64,000 bases of DNA from NCBI RefSeq assembly GCF_001562425.1, contig NZ_LOED01000003.1, forward strand, positions 1-64,000. The letters run 5' to 3'. Below, one piece after another: positions 44,754 to 53,884 of the stretch. Numbering within the stretch: position 1 is the stretch's first letter; every line of letters starts with the position of its first letter. Source of the DNA: Fervidicola ferrireducens. GTDB lineage: Bacteria > Bacillota > Thermosediminibacteria > Thermosediminibacterales > Thermosediminibacteraceae. The notes beneath the pieces are model-generated. The model was not told where the DNA came from. It saw only the letters and a list, made by a program, of their open reading frames with translations, and did not search any database. The position numbers and the translations under genes were made by a program.

Positions 44754-47700
44754 ATATTTCACCCAGCGCTTCCAGGAGCCTCAGGATGATTACCGCAGCC
44801 TGTGCTCTTGTGGAGTTTGCCGCAGGTGCAAACGTGTCCGAGGTGACGCCTTTTATTATTCCTCCGGCAAGTGCTTCATTTATATCCTGTTTCGCCCAGT
44901 CGGCTATTTGGTCTTTGTCGCGGAATTTCTCAACCGTGGGCATTATGCCATCCTTCGGCAGGGCTCCTTTTGCCCTCAGAACCCTGGCAACCATTACCGC
45001 CATTTCCTGGCGGCTTACCGGATCATTGGGCCTGAACTTGTCGCCAAAGCCCTTGACAATACCGTATTTGGCCGCCGTCTCCACGTAGGGCTTAAACCAG
45101 TCGCCGGGCTTTACATCGGAGAAAGCCTGCCCAACGTTCTCCGGCTCAAGCCCCAGAGCCCTTACCAGCAGTGCCGCAAACTCCGCCCTAGTTATATTTT
45201 TCTCGGGCAGGAAGTTCCGGTCGTCGACGCCTTTTACGATACCCCTGGACGCCAGTACTTCGATCTCCGTCTTTGCCCAGTGGGCCTTTATATCTTCGAA
45301 GGTCCTGTCATGGGCGATGAGCGCATACAATGAGAAGTTTTTGGCTTTAGCCGAGATCGACTTGGCCTTTGCGTCCACCTTTCCGCCCAGGTATTCCCAC
45401 GTTCCTGTCTTTTCGTCGTAATGGTATACCGCTATTTTCCTGGGGTCTATTGACCCGATTTTTGCGGGATCGTAGTAAATATGCAGCGTCACAGGATTTG
45501 CAAGTTTTTCGATTAGAGTCTCGTTTTTACCGGAAACGGCTTTAATTGCTACGTCCATTACATCAGAACAAATTTTTCCTGTAGTGGCAGGGACGTTATC
45601 TACTTTCTTGAATTCTACAGTTACCTTTTCTTTTCCCGATGCTGCGTTCTTTATATCCCTTGCGGCGTCTTTATCTATTTCCATAGATATAGAGGCGGTC
45701 TTCATCAGCAGTGTGGATTCGGAGCGGGCAAGTTTATCCACAATGTCGCTTCCGAATTCAACAATAACCACTTTTTTGTCATAGCGCGAAAGGTCTACAA
45801 CAGCCTGGCCCTTCTCCTCCGCCGGAATGATCAGTTTTTTGGCGTCCACCATCAGCCTTATTTCGTTCTCTCCAACAACGGCCTTACCCGCAGAAGTTTC
45901 GATCGTGGTTTCAGGCGATGCTGCAGACCCGCCACCTCCGGAACCCGTCTCCGACCTTTCGCTCTTCTTGGGAGTTACTTTTATTTCATTTCCCTGAGAT
46001 TCATTATCCACATCGTCGACCGTGGTCACTTTTACAGTATACTGCTTACCTTCAGTCAATCCCTCCAGGCTCGCCTTCATTACGCCTTTTTGGACTTCAC
46101 CGTAAAGCACGCCATCCACATAAACCTTCACTTTGACAAAATCCAAATCATTCGGATCTTTCCAGAATATTTCCGCCGCACCTTCTTTTTCGACTTTGGA
46201 AAGGTTGGTTACCTCGGACGGAGGTGTAAGGTCGAGTTCAAATACAAAGGAGAGCATTTCGTCCTGAAGCAGGATTTCTACAGTATAGCGACCTTCGGGC
46301 CAGTCGGCACCTACCGGTATTTTTGCATTAAATAAACCTTCAGTGTCGGTGGTTACTTTGCCTTCATAAACTACAGTTCCATCATGTTTTATAAAAATCG
46401 CCAGTTCTTCTCCAGCCAGGGGCGATTCGTCGTCACCAGAGAGAACAGTACCGGTTATGAGGATCTTATCCTTAGCGGAGTACTTGCCTTTAATACCTTC
46501 GGCCTTTAGTATCTTGTTCAGCGTCCTGACATCGATATAAACCCCGGCAGACTCATTGCCCACATCATCGACGGCCGTGAGTTTCAGTTCGTAATCTGTA
46601 CCTTTCTGGAGGTTGTCGATTAATGCGTTATTTGTCCCTTTTGGAACCTCTTTATTCAACACGCCATCAACATATATCCGCACTTTTGCAAAGTCAGAGT
46701 TATAAGGTTCTTGCCAGGAAAGGATAATGGATTTTATACGAGCTTCAATACTTACATTTGTTACTTCACCAGGGGGAAGCGTGTCTATGACGAAGGTCTT
46801 TGATGCAACTTTGCCGTAAGACTCAGCTGAGGCCGTGTAGCTTCCCATACCAATTTCCTTGGGAACCGGCCAGTCAAGTTTGAAGGCGCCTTGCTCGTCG
46901 GAGATAACTTCCTCAATAAAGATTATCCTTCCCCTGCTGTCTTTTATTGAGATTACTGCAGCTTTCTGAGCCATGCCATTGCCGGATGCATCCGTAATTC
47001 TTCCTGAAATTTTTACTATGTCATTAGGACCGTATTTTCCTCTGTCCAGATTCAAAGAAATATTGACGTTCGCATCTGCATCTTGCGGCAAAGATTTTAC
47101 CCTTACTGAAACGGTGTTAAGTAGTTCTCCATCCGCACTAGCCTTCAAAATCGCAACATAATCCGACTCGCCAGTTGGTACTGGAATTTTCATTACAACA
47201 TCTGACACTGATTTGTAATTGATCGCCATTTCGGCAGGATCCGCAGCAATGCCAATACCCGGCACGGCATCGCTTTCGTTCAATATCCGCTTGGTATACT
47301 CTATAGTAGCCTTCCCGGAGGGTGTGGCGAAGTTCACTATCTGTATAGCGTAATTACCAGCCGGCAGGTTTTCGACCTTTATTTCCTCGTCGGCATCGCC
47401 GTCAGCCGAGTATGCATATTGGTAATAATATCCGTCCGGACCCTCTTTGTACAGGTACAGGTCGTAGTCGTCCTCTTCAGGATTGGTCAGCGATTTTATC
47501 GAAGCTTCGAAGAGGAAGTTGGCATTGTCTTCTTTAATTGTGAAAAATTCTACATAATCCTCGCTGTATATTTCGTCATCCGGGTCAGTATTTTCCACAT
47601 CAAATTCAAGGTACTTTGTCTCTCCAGGTGTGTTAAGATCTACGAAGCCGCTGCCTTCCAGCTTAACGCTGAGTTCTTCACCCATCAGGTTCACTATCTT

Positions 47701-50406
47701 CAGGTTTTTCTCCTGCAGGGTACTGGCCGGGGCGGTGATGTCCACTTTATCAGGCTCGAACACCAAACCTTTTAAGGTCGCAATTGCTTCATACGGAGCG
47801 GGACCTGGTTCCATGTTGTTCGATGCCTGCAAGTTTCTCTGGGAGGGAGAGGCGTAGATGTTTATTTCCCACACACCAGGCTTCGGGTCCGGTATGCTGT
47901 AGTAAAGCTCGTTCGTTTCGGAACCTAGCCCGCAGTAACCTATGTAATAATCGTACTCCAGGCCGTCCGGGTCGTGGAATATGGCCCTGAACCTGCCGTT
48001 ATTTTCCGGAGCGAGCAATCTCAAATTTAGTTCCTTCGCGCCTGCCGGCACCTTTATGAAGTACCTGTCGTACTCTGCCGCTTCCAGTTCGCCAGATAAT
48101 TTTATTTCGTAATTGTTGTCAGCGCTGAACTTTTGCGGGACGACGATGGTGACCGGTATCTTCAGAAGCTCGCCGCGGCTTTCTTCCGAAATGGTTATGA
48201 AGTCGCTCAAGAGCCTTTCGGCGGAATTTATCAAGCCGGTGTCCAGCGATACCTCAAAATATGCCTCCTGCTCGCCCTGGGGGAAGGTCAGCTCGTTGGT
48301 GGAAGGCCGTATCCAATCAGGAGCATCGATTTTCAGGTTAAGTGTCTCCGAAGTATTCTCCCTGTAAAGGCTGATACCTATTTTTTCTGGAATCTCCTTA
48401 TTTCTGATGTAGATCCCCGTGGCATACGGGAGCTTTTCGCTGTAGTCGACAAAAGCGTGTAGCCTGATAATTTCTTTATCGTGATTTTCAACTACATATT
48501 CATAAGCCTTTACAACATCTACGAGCCCTCCGCCCACGTCAACGGGCAGGTATTTCTCGCCGATGGGCCTTGCCGTTTTCTGTAAAGCCTCAGCCAGGAA
48601 GAGCGGATGTATCCTGTCGTTTTCGTAATTGGTTACTCCGTCTTCCCTCGCTTTTTGTGTTAGAAGTGCTATGATGCCGGCCGTATGGGGAGAAGACATG
48701 CTGGTGCCTTGGTAAAGATCGTAAGCGTAGGTTTCGCCGTACATCCAGATGGGTACGCTGGATATGGCCGAACCTGGTGACACAATGGTGGGTTTCAGGA
48801 AACCGTCCTCTCTTGGCCCCCTCGATGAGAAGTACCACAACCCCTTGCCGGGCACGTCGTAGCCGTACTCCGCCCAGGTATCACTTTCTATGTAAGCACC
48901 TGAAGTTATGGCCCAGGTGGAGTCCCCGGGGGTTCCTATGGTGTTTATGCCGGGGCCGTTGTTGCCGGCCGATATGGCAAAAGCGGTGCCGTAAATTTCG
49001 CTAAGTATATCGGCAACGATCGCTTCCAGGCCCGTACCGTCGTTTATATCTGGAGCGGAGCCCAGCGACATGTTGACCACATCGGCGCCGTTTTCGGCGG
49101 CGTAAATCATGGCCTCGATTATATGGGACATGGCGCCTCCTACGTTGCTGCCAAGTACCTTGAGAGCCATGATTTTAGCTCCCGGGGCCACGCCCACGAG
49201 GCTGCCGTTGCCTGCTGCGATCCCCGCTACATGGGTGCCGTGGCTGTTCCCGTCAAAGCCTATGTTAATCTTCTCTACCGAGCCTTCTTCGTTATAATAG
49301 ATCTGCGTTAGTACAAAATTTACTTTTCTTGTCTCATCATCTGCCGCCGCCGGGAAGGAAGCAAAGATTCTCTCGCCTTCATCCACGCCTTCCTTATAAG
49401 GTCTCAGCAGGAACTCATCGGAGAAGTCGTGGTCGGTATCGGTGTCGATCATGGCGGCGTCATATTTCCCGTCGCCGTCCTCATCAACCACCACCGCGTA
49501 GTATTCATCTTCTTTATCGCCGTCCAGGTTAAAGTCGAACCCCGTTTCTTCAGGGTCGGGTGTATATCCGAACAGCACTTCATTGGGGAGGATTTCTTCT
49601 ACAAACGAACCCACATAGACCGTTTTCTCGAAGTAGTTTTCAGGTAGAGTGAAAGTAATATCATCCCACTCAAAGGCAGCTTTATAGACAGAGCTGTATA
49701 CAGCATCGTACACCATTTGGGACACGGTGACCGGTGTATCTGTTATTATATCTCCCTCTGTGGTGAAGTCCTTCCAGTCTATTATCTTTATGTCTCCACT
49801 GCTGGTGTACCTGAGCATTTCGTGGTCGGGCTCCACGCCGGTATCCAATATGGCTATGACCACGCCGCTTCCGTCGGCACCGTATTTTTCCCTGAATTCA
49901 AGGACATTTGTGTCATCAAGGGTCGTCTCAAGGTTGGGTCTAATCTCATCTATTTTTGCCTTGATTTCATCAAAGCCCTTCATTTCCCTGGGGTCCAGTT
50001 GGTATATTTTATCCAGGGAGATTTTCTTTATGCCCTTGATGGAAAGGAGGTTTTCCGCCTTTGCCTTTGGTATGGTTATGCTGTAAAGGTCAGAAGCGAT
50101 TCTCTTTACAACTTTCGCACCGGCTTTAAAAAGTTCACTGGTAATGTCGCGCCCATCGTTCATTATGACGAGCCTGATTTTATCCGGGCTTAAAATCTCG
50201 TATTCTCTTTGAAGCTGCTCGTGGGCCCGAATGGCGGACTTAAGCTGCAGGTCAAGCCCACCCGCAGGCCTCTTTGGCAGGACCAGATCCCTGAAATCCT
50301 TACCGCCTTTGAAATCGGCCGCTTCGGCTTTAGAGGAAAAGGAAAAGATGATAGAAAATACCATAAAAAAGATTACTAGCGGTATTATCTTTTTTAGTTT
50401 CTCCAA
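44752..50406 (-). CDS. SLH-anchored giant subtilisin-like serine protease
   Basis: 1884 residues from a TTG with AAAGGGGG upstream. A signal peptide (IPLVIFFMVFSIIFSFSSKAEA) is followed by a propeptide and an S8 domain: D188 in AILDTGVEPDH, H389 in NSHGTHVAG, N483 in SAGNNGPG and S569 in YQGTSMSSPHTAG. About 170 extra residues lie between the catalytic Asp and His relative to subtilisin, including a calcium-like DEDGDGKYD and DFNLDGDKEDE. Then come PPC and Ig/FnIII-like domains, a Ser/Gly linker (GSGGGGSAASPET), and three SLH repeats at the C-terminus (about 1690-1884) for binding the wall polysaccharide. Resembles pyrolysin/TPP-II-like surface proteases of thermophiles. Confidence 0.93.
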   Translation of the reverse strand: MEKLKKIIPLVIFFMVFSIIFSFSSKAEAADFKGGKDFRDLVLPKRPAGGLDLQLKSAIRAHEQLQREYEILSPDKIRLVIMNDGRDITSELFKAGAKVVKRIASDLYSITIPKAKAENLLSIKGIKKISLDKIYQLDPREMKGFDEIKAKIDEIRPNLETTLDDTNVLEFREKYGADGSGVVIAILDTGVEPDHEMLRYTSSGDIKIIDWKDFTTEGDIITDTPVTVSQMVYDAVYSSVYKAAFEWDDITFTLPENYFEKTVYVGSFVEEILPNEVLFGYTPDPEETGFDFNLDGDKEDEYYAVVVDEDGDGKYDAAMIDTDTDHDFSDEFLLRPYKEGVDEGERIFASFPAAADDETRKVNFVLTQIYYNEEGSVEKINIGFDGNSHGTHVAGIAAGNGSLVGVAPGAKIMALKVLGSNVGGAMSHIIEAMIYAAENGADVVNMSLGSAPDINDGTGLEAIVADILSEIYGTAFAISAGNNGPGINTIGTPGDSTWAITSGAYIESDTWAEYGYDVPGKGLWYFSSRGPREDGFLKPTIVSPGSAISSVPIWMYGETYAYDLYQGTSMSSPHTAGIIALLTQKAREDGVTNYENDRIHPLFLAEALQKTARPIGEKYLPVDVGGGLVDVVKAYEYVVENHDKEIIRLHAFVDYSEKLPYATGIYIRNKEIPEKIGISLYRENTSETLNLKIDAPDWIRPSTNELTFPQGEQEAYFEVSLDTGLINSAERLLSDFITISEESRGELLKIPVTIVVPQKFSADNNYEIKLSGELEAAEYDRYFIKVPAGAKELNLRLLAPENNGRFRAIFHDPDGLEYDYYIGYCGLGSETNELYYSIPDPKPGVWEINIYASPSQRNLQASNNMEPGPAPYEAIATLKGLVFEPDKVDITAPASTLQEKNLKIVNLMGEELSVKLEGSGFVDLNTPGETKYLEFDVENTDPDDEIYSEDYVEFFTIKEDNANFLFEASIKSLTNPEEDDYDLYLYKEGPDGYYYQYAYSADGDADEEIKVENLPAGNYAIQIVNFATPSGKATIEYTKRILNESDAVPGIGIAADPAEMAINYKSVSDVVMKIPVPTGESDYVAILKASADGELLNTVSVRVKSLPQDADANVNISLNLDRGKYGPNDIVKISGRITDASGNGMAQKAAVISIKDSRGRIIFIEEVISDEQGAFKLDWPVPKEIGMGSYTASAESYGKVASKTFVIDTLPPGEVTNVSIEARIKSIILSWQEPYNSDFAKVRIYVDGVLNKEVPKGTNNALIDNLQKGTDYELKLTAVDDVGNESAGVYIDVRTLNKILKAEGIKGKYSAKDKILITGTVLSGDDESPLAGEELAIFIKHDGTVVYEGKVTTDTEGLFNAKIPVGADWPEGRYTVEILLQDEMLSFVFELDLTPPSEVTNLSKVEKEGAAEIFWKDPNDLDFVKVKVYVDGVLYGEVQKGVMKASLEGLTEGKQYTVKVTTVDDVDNESQGNEIKVTPKKSERSETGSGGGGSAASPETTIETSAGKAVVGENEIRLMVDAKKLIIPAEEKGQAVVDLSRYDKKVVIVEFGSDIVDKLARSESTLLMKTASISMEIDKDAARDIKNAASGKEKVTVEFKKVDNVPATTGKICSDVMDVAIKAVSGKNETLIEKLANPVTLHIYYDPAKIGSIDPRKIAVYHYDEKTGTWEYLGGKVDAKAKSISAKAKNFSLYALIAHDRTFEDIKAHWAKTEIEVLASRGIVKGVDDRNFLPEKNITRAEFAALLVRALGLEPENVGQAFSDVKPGDWFKPYVETAAKYGIVKGFGDKFRPNDPVSRQEMAVMVARVLRAKGALPKDGIMPTVEKFRDKDQIADWAKQDINEALAGGIIKGVTSDTFAPAANSTRAQAAVIILRLLEALGEI

Positions 50407-50492
50407 TATAATGTATCCCCCTTTCTTGTGACTTACCTAAATTACTAAAACAGATACCCAGAGACCCGGCTTATCCCCCCTTTTTTTTCAAA

Positions 50493-50520
50493 CAAAAAAA
50501 CCGGCCGCCACGGGCCGGTT
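50493..50520 (-). terminator. Strong intrinsic terminator upstream of the SLH-subtilase
   Basis: Stem AACCGGCC/GGCCGGTT with a six-base loop followed by TTTTTTT on the minus strand. It lies 140 bases after the stop of the small gene 50662-50988 and 93 bases before the protease gene. Confidence 0.85.
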
Positions 50521-50600
50521 GCTCCTCCAACTCACCATGCCCCATGGAGCCCATCTCAGGGCATGGGTCATCATCTTCCCGTTAGTTACAAATATTAGTT
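50499..50600 (-). ncRNA. Structured leader RNA ahead of the SLH-subtilase gene (unclassified)
   Basis: On the minus strand the stretch from about 50600 to 50521 folds into a long hairpin: CCATGCCC and GGGGCATGG can pair around a GAGATGGGCTCCAT loop region, which itself contains ATGG/CCAT. It ends in the terminator 50520-50499, only 93 bases before the protease start. This is the layout of a leader with attenuation. I cannot match it to a known riboswitch; it may equally be a 3'-end of the upstream transcript. Confidence 0.4.
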
Positions 50601-50661
50601 TTTTTGTTTAATATTAGTATACGACGTTATTTCGAAAAATCCTTCTATATAATTTTAATTT

Positions 50662-50988
50662 TTAGTTTCTTTTTCCTTCTTCCTTCCATGATAGGAGAAA
50701 TTCCTTCAAATCCTCCGGCATGGGTCCGGCAGGAATGTACTTGGATAGTTCCAGTGTTAAGTCGGCCATTTGTTTTTTGAGTTCCGGCGGGATGCTGTCG
50801 GAGATTTTTTTAAGCATCTCGGAAATTTTTTCCGGAGTTAAATCTTCAAGGCCCGCTTCTTCTAGAAGCTTTCTTGCAAGTTCCGGATTATCCGGGGTAA
50901 GGCCAAAGGACGAAAAAATCCGCGCGATTTCTTCCGGAGTCTTCCCGGATTTTTCTATTTCCTTCCTGATTTCCTCAAATTCCTTCAT
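50662..50988 (-). CDS. Small helical protein of unknown function, coupled to subtilase
   Basis: 108 residues, start overlapping the end of the upstream subtilase gene by 14 bases. The composition is charged and helical (MKEFEEIRKEIEKSGKTPEE, LEDLTPEKISEMLKKI) and contains no signal peptide or membrane segment. No family recognised. Co-expression with a subtilase suggests an inhibitor, chaperone or substrate; this is inference. Confidence 0.7.
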   Translation of the reverse strand: MKEFEEIRKEIEKSGKTPEEIARIFSSFGLTPDNPELARKLLEEAGLEDLTPEKISEMLKKISDSIPPELKKQMADLTLELSKYIPAGPMPEDLKEFLLSWKEEGKRN

Positions 50989-52147
50989 CTTTCTCCCTCC
51001 TGACTTTATTTATGCTCATTATCGCCTTTTCGACATCTACAAGGCCCGCCCCCTGCTTTTCTTCAGGGAAGCCAAGGTCCTTTGCAGTGTCCTTTAGAAT
51101 TTCTTTTACTTGTTCGCAAGTAATTTTGTGAATCGAAAGAAGTAAGGCTGCCGCTCCCGAGACGTGAGGCGCGGCCATGGAAGTGCCGCTCATCAGCTTG
51201 TACTGGCCATCTTTGTAGGTGGAGAGGATGTCGACCCCGGGTGCAGTTATATCCACTTCGGGCCCGATACTGGAAAAGCTTGCTGGTCGGTCGTCCCTAT
51301 TGCAGGCCGCTACTGCGATAACCTCGGGATATTTGGCGGGATAAAGCACCGAATTTTCTTCTCCTGCGTTGCCCGCAGCTGCTACCAGCACGACGCCGCT
51401 TTTGTGCAGGGCTTTAACCGCCCGCCGGAGAGTGATGCTGTTGTTTTTGATGCCGAAGCTCATGTTGACCACTTGGACTTCCTTTTCAAGGCACCAGTTC
51501 AAAGCTTCCACGATGCCGGAAACGGTGCTTTTCCCGTTCTTATCAAAGGCCTTGACCGAATAGATTTCCACCTTCGGCGCTACCCCTACCACCCCTATGT
51601 CGTTGTCCAGGGCTGCAATGGTCCCGGCCACGTGGGTGCCGTGGCCGTTGTCGTCGATGACGTTTTTGCAGTCCAAGACACCGTAGGCCTCCTTGATATT
51701 GTCCTTTAGATCCGGGTGGGATAGGTCCACGCCGGTATCCACAATGCCCACGCGCACTCCCTCGCCTTTTGTTGTCTTCCACACCTGCTGGGCCGAGATT
51801 TTTTTGACCCCCCACGGTATCTCCTGGCCTTTGAGCTTTACGCTTACAGCGTAAGGCATAACCTGAATGGCAGCCTCGTAGTCGTCTTCGATGTATTCGA
51901 TGAAGGGATCTTGGGAAAGCTGCTGGATTCTGACATTATGCGGCTCCACCTCGCAGAGGCAGGCATCTACAAGCGGCAGTTCTTTTTTAATCTTTATTCC
52001 GTAAGTTTCGAGAATATTCCGGGACTGCAGTATTCCCATCCCTTCTTTAAAGCCGACTATCTTGTATCGCTTTTTTTTGCCCTTTTTGCTTAAGGCTCCT
52101 AACGCCACGGCAAGAAACGAGTAGTATAAAAAAAGCGCCGGAATCAC
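50975..52147 (-). CDS. Subtilisin-like serine protease (S8)
   Basis: 390 residues. N-terminal hydrophobic stretch (ALFLYYSFLAVALGALS) serves as signal or anchor. A propeptide of the I9 type (YKIVGFKEGMGILQ to FIEYIEDDYEA) precedes the catalytic domain: D137 in GIVDTGVDLSHPDL, H169 in DDNGHGTHVAGT, N260 in AAAGNAGEEN and S323 in MSGTSMAAPHVSG. The catalytic spacing is that of ordinary subtilisins, unlike the giant neighbour. It is followed by an overlapping small gene. Confidence 0.93.
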   Translation of the reverse strand: MIPALFLYYSFLAVALGALSKKGKKKRYKIVGFKEGMGILQSRNILETYGIKIKKELPLVDACLCEVEPHNVRIQQLSQDPFIEYIEDDYEAAIQVMPYAVSVKLKGQEIPWGVKKISAQQVWKTTKGEGVRVGIVDTGVDLSHPDLKDNIKEAYGVLDCKNVIDDNGHGTHVAGTIAALDNDIGVVGVAPKVEIYSVKAFDKNGKSTVSGIVEALNWCLEKEVQVVNMSFGIKNNSITLRRAVKALHKSGVVLVAAAGNAGEENSVLYPAKYPEVIAVAACNRDDRPASFSSIGPEVDITAPGVDILSTYKDGQYKLMSGTSMAAPHVSGAAALLLSIHKITCEQVKEILKDTAKDLGFPEEKQGAGLVDVEKAIMSINKVRREKDEGI

Positions 52148-52257
52148 TCAAAGTCCCCCTTTCGCAAAGTCTAATATTACATTATTCAAGGGGGCACTTG
52201 CTGGTGAATTAGCATATCATAAAGATGAAGAAAGCAATAAAGGGGGGATAAAGGTCG

Positions 52258-52641
52258 ATGGAAGAAATGGAAAAAAATGAAGAAGTTAGGGAATTCGACG
52301 GGGAAAGAAAAAGTTCAAAGGAGAAAGATGCCGAAATTACCATGGAGAAATTTCCGCCGATGTTTAAGAAGGCCCTGCGGGAGGCAGTGGCAAGCGGCAA
52401 ATTATCTCTCGCCCTGGGAAACGTCTCAGGTTCCCTGGAAGCTACAAAGTCGGCGGTGGAGAGCATGGCTCAGGTGGTGGAAAAAGCGAGGGAAATCTTG
52501 AGCAGTGCAGGCAAAAAGGACGGCATAGGAAGCGCAGCCGTTTTGAGCTCCGCCTGGCTTCCTATGGTCCTGGGACTTATGAAGACGCCGGAGTTTCAAA
52601 ACCTCACAGCCTCGATGATTGCAAATATGCTGAAGGAATGA
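52258..52641 (+). CDS. Hypothetical protein, divergent from the subtilase
   Basis: 127 residues with a strong ribosome site (AAGGGGGGATAAAGG). The N-terminal third is charged (MEEMEKNEEVREFDGERKSS); the rest is alanine/serine-rich and helical (ALGNVSGSLEATKSAVESMA, GSAAVLSSAWLPMVLGLMKT). No signal or clear membrane segment, no family recognised. It is transcribed away from the S8 protease from a 110-base shared gap and ends in a hairpin. Confidence 0.7.
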   Translation: MEEMEKNEEVREFDGERKSSKEKDAEITMEKFPPMFKKALREAVASGKLSLALGNVSGSLEATKSAVESMAQVVEKAREILSSAGKKDGIGSAAVLSSAWLPMVLGLMKTPEFQNLTASMIANMLKE

Positions 52642-52643
52642 GG

Positions 52644-52667
52644 AAAGGCCGCATAAAAGCGGCCTTT
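52644..52667 (+). terminator. Hairpin terminator after the hypothetical gene
   Basis: AAAGGCCGC/GCGGCCTTT with a six-base loop starts three bases beyond the stop codon. No T-run follows on the plus strand, so it may act weakly or in both directions. Confidence 0.55.
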
Positions 52668-52800
52668 CACAGCGTGGCGCAATTGTTTTAGTACCTTTTC
52701 TTCGTTCATGGTAACATCCTACCTTCTTTTATCCTCTTTTTGAGGTAATAATTATATTCATCGTAGATATGTTTTACATAAAAATATTGCTGAAGTGTTC

Positions 52801-52941
52801 TTACCTGAAAATTGCACCTGGCCTCGCGGTCTTTCTCAGATAAGCCGCTACAATTTCGGGCTTTTTTTCGAAAACGGCAGGAAGTCTTTCTATAGCTTTT
52901 GTCAATATATCTTTTGGTAGCTTTCTGCCGTATTTGATCAT
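52801..52941 (-). CDS. Small protein (46 residues) downstream of a HepT gene
   Basis: ATG 52941 is preceded by AGGGAG at eight bases. The product MIKYGRKLPKDILTKAIERL continues to a basic end KTARPGAIFR; it has no membrane helix and is predicted helical. It follows the HepT-like gene by 23 bases on the same strand, so it may be a third member of that module, or a small unrelated gene. No family recognised. The remaining sequence 52668-52800 shows nothing convincing. Confidence 0.5.
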   Translation of the reverse strand: MIKYGRKLPKDILTKAIERLPAVFEKKPEIVAAYLRKTARPGAIFR

Positions 52942-52964
52942 AGCAATTTCTCCCTTTCGAGAAT

Positions 52965-53399
52965 TTAGCTTTTGGATTTTATCAATTCCCCGAGACTTCT
53001 TAGAAAGTTCTCTACATCTACTAAATCTTCCCGCATAATTTTAAGCATTCGCTTATCATCTATTTTCCCGTATCCATGAACCAATAAATTTCTGAATTTT
53101 GCCATTTGAGCTAAATTGATAGCTAATTCTCTTTCAATTAATCCACTTTCACCTAAAAGCAAAAAAGCTTCGGAATAAGTTGAAGGAACTTTATTTAACA
53201 ATCTTGCACAAATATGGTTTGCTATATTCGTAGCTGCTTCGATCATTACAATAAAAGAATATCGAGCAGCCCCTATCGCTTCCTTATTATTTAAAAAGAC
53301 TTCATCCTGTCTTTTTGCATATTCTTTAAGTGTTTCAAGAGATTCTTTTATGTCTGAAACTTTTTCGGCTATTTTTGAAAGGTTTAATCCTTTTTCCAT
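52965..53399 (-). CDS. HepT-like HEPN RNase toxin (DUF86), module A
   Basis: 144 residues. The RX4HXY catalytic motif is exact: R103, H108, Y110 in RNLLVHGYGK. In the characterised HepT/MntA (type VII) systems HepT is an RNase whose activity is blocked by adenylylation of the motif tyrosine by the partner nucleotidyltransferase. That partner lies 15 bases upstream. Helical throughout, as HEPN proteins are. Confidence 0.87.
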   Translation of the reverse strand: MEKGLNLSKIAEKVSDIKESLETLKEYAKRQDEVFLNNKEAIGAARYSFIVMIEAATNIANHICARLLNKVPSTYSEAFLLLGESGLIERELAINLAQMAKFRNLLVHGYGKIDDKRMLKIMREDLVDVENFLRSLGELIKSKS

Positions 53400-53414
53400 A
53401 TTAATTCCCTTCTT

Positions 53415-53858
53415 CTAAATTTCCAATAAATCCTTTAAACCATCTTCTATGAATACTTTAAAATCCATATATCTCATAGTGACATCTTCTCTGAATTCCC
53501 AGAATTCTTCAATGTCCCTAGCAAAAAGCAACCTTCCCTTAACGACCTCGTAGCAAAAGGTAATAGAACTTCTATTCAACCCATGAAGGTCGACGGGTAT
53601 GGATAATTTGTTTGTGAGTTCTACGCTCAATTTAATATCCAATTCGTCCTGTTTTTCTTCGGATAAATTCTCATTGTAAAATACCGCCACATCTATGTCG
53701 TGAAAAGGAAGATCTGACAAAAACGAGCCGTGAAGAATCGCAAATCTTATTCCTTCTATCTTTTTCAATTCTTCGGTTATGAATTTTATAATCCCTTCTT
53801 TTTCCGTTTCATCAATTTTATAAACCCTTACATCAAAATCTTTTCCAAACTCCTGCAT
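53415..53858 (-). CDS. MntA-like nucleotidyltransferase antitoxin, module A
   Basis: 147 residues. HGSFLSDLPFHDIDVAVF gives the pol-beta-type motif GS-x8-D-I-D, two residues shorter in spacing than the GSX10DXD of characterised MntA. A C-terminal part (EDVTMRYMDFKVFIEDGLKD) is common in this branch. Directly precedes the HepT gene, so the pair forms a complete MNT-HepT module. Confidence 0.85.
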   Translation of the reverse strand: MQEFGKDFDVRVYKIDETEKEGIIKFITEELKKIEGIRFAILHGSFLSDLPFHDIDVAVFYNENLSEEKQDELDIKLSVELTNKLSIPVDLHGLNRSSITFCYEVVKGRLLFARDIEEFWEFREDVTMRYMDFKVFIEDGLKDLLEI

Positions 53859-53884
53859 GGCAACTACCCTCTTTTCATAAAAAT

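Noticed and set aside
50521-50600. Possible TPP or c-di-GMP riboswitch before the SLH protease
   Set aside because: A CTGAGA occurs but the other TPP-conserved segments are missing, and no GEMM core is present, so only an unclassified structured leader is reported.
52690-52800. A frame on the minus strand reading QQYFYVKHIYDEYNYYLKKR and a 37-residue frame starting MNEEKVLKQLR
   Set aside because: The first has no start codon and overlaps the better supported 46-residue gene; the second runs through the hairpin and into the opposite gene. Probably chance in AT-rich DNA.
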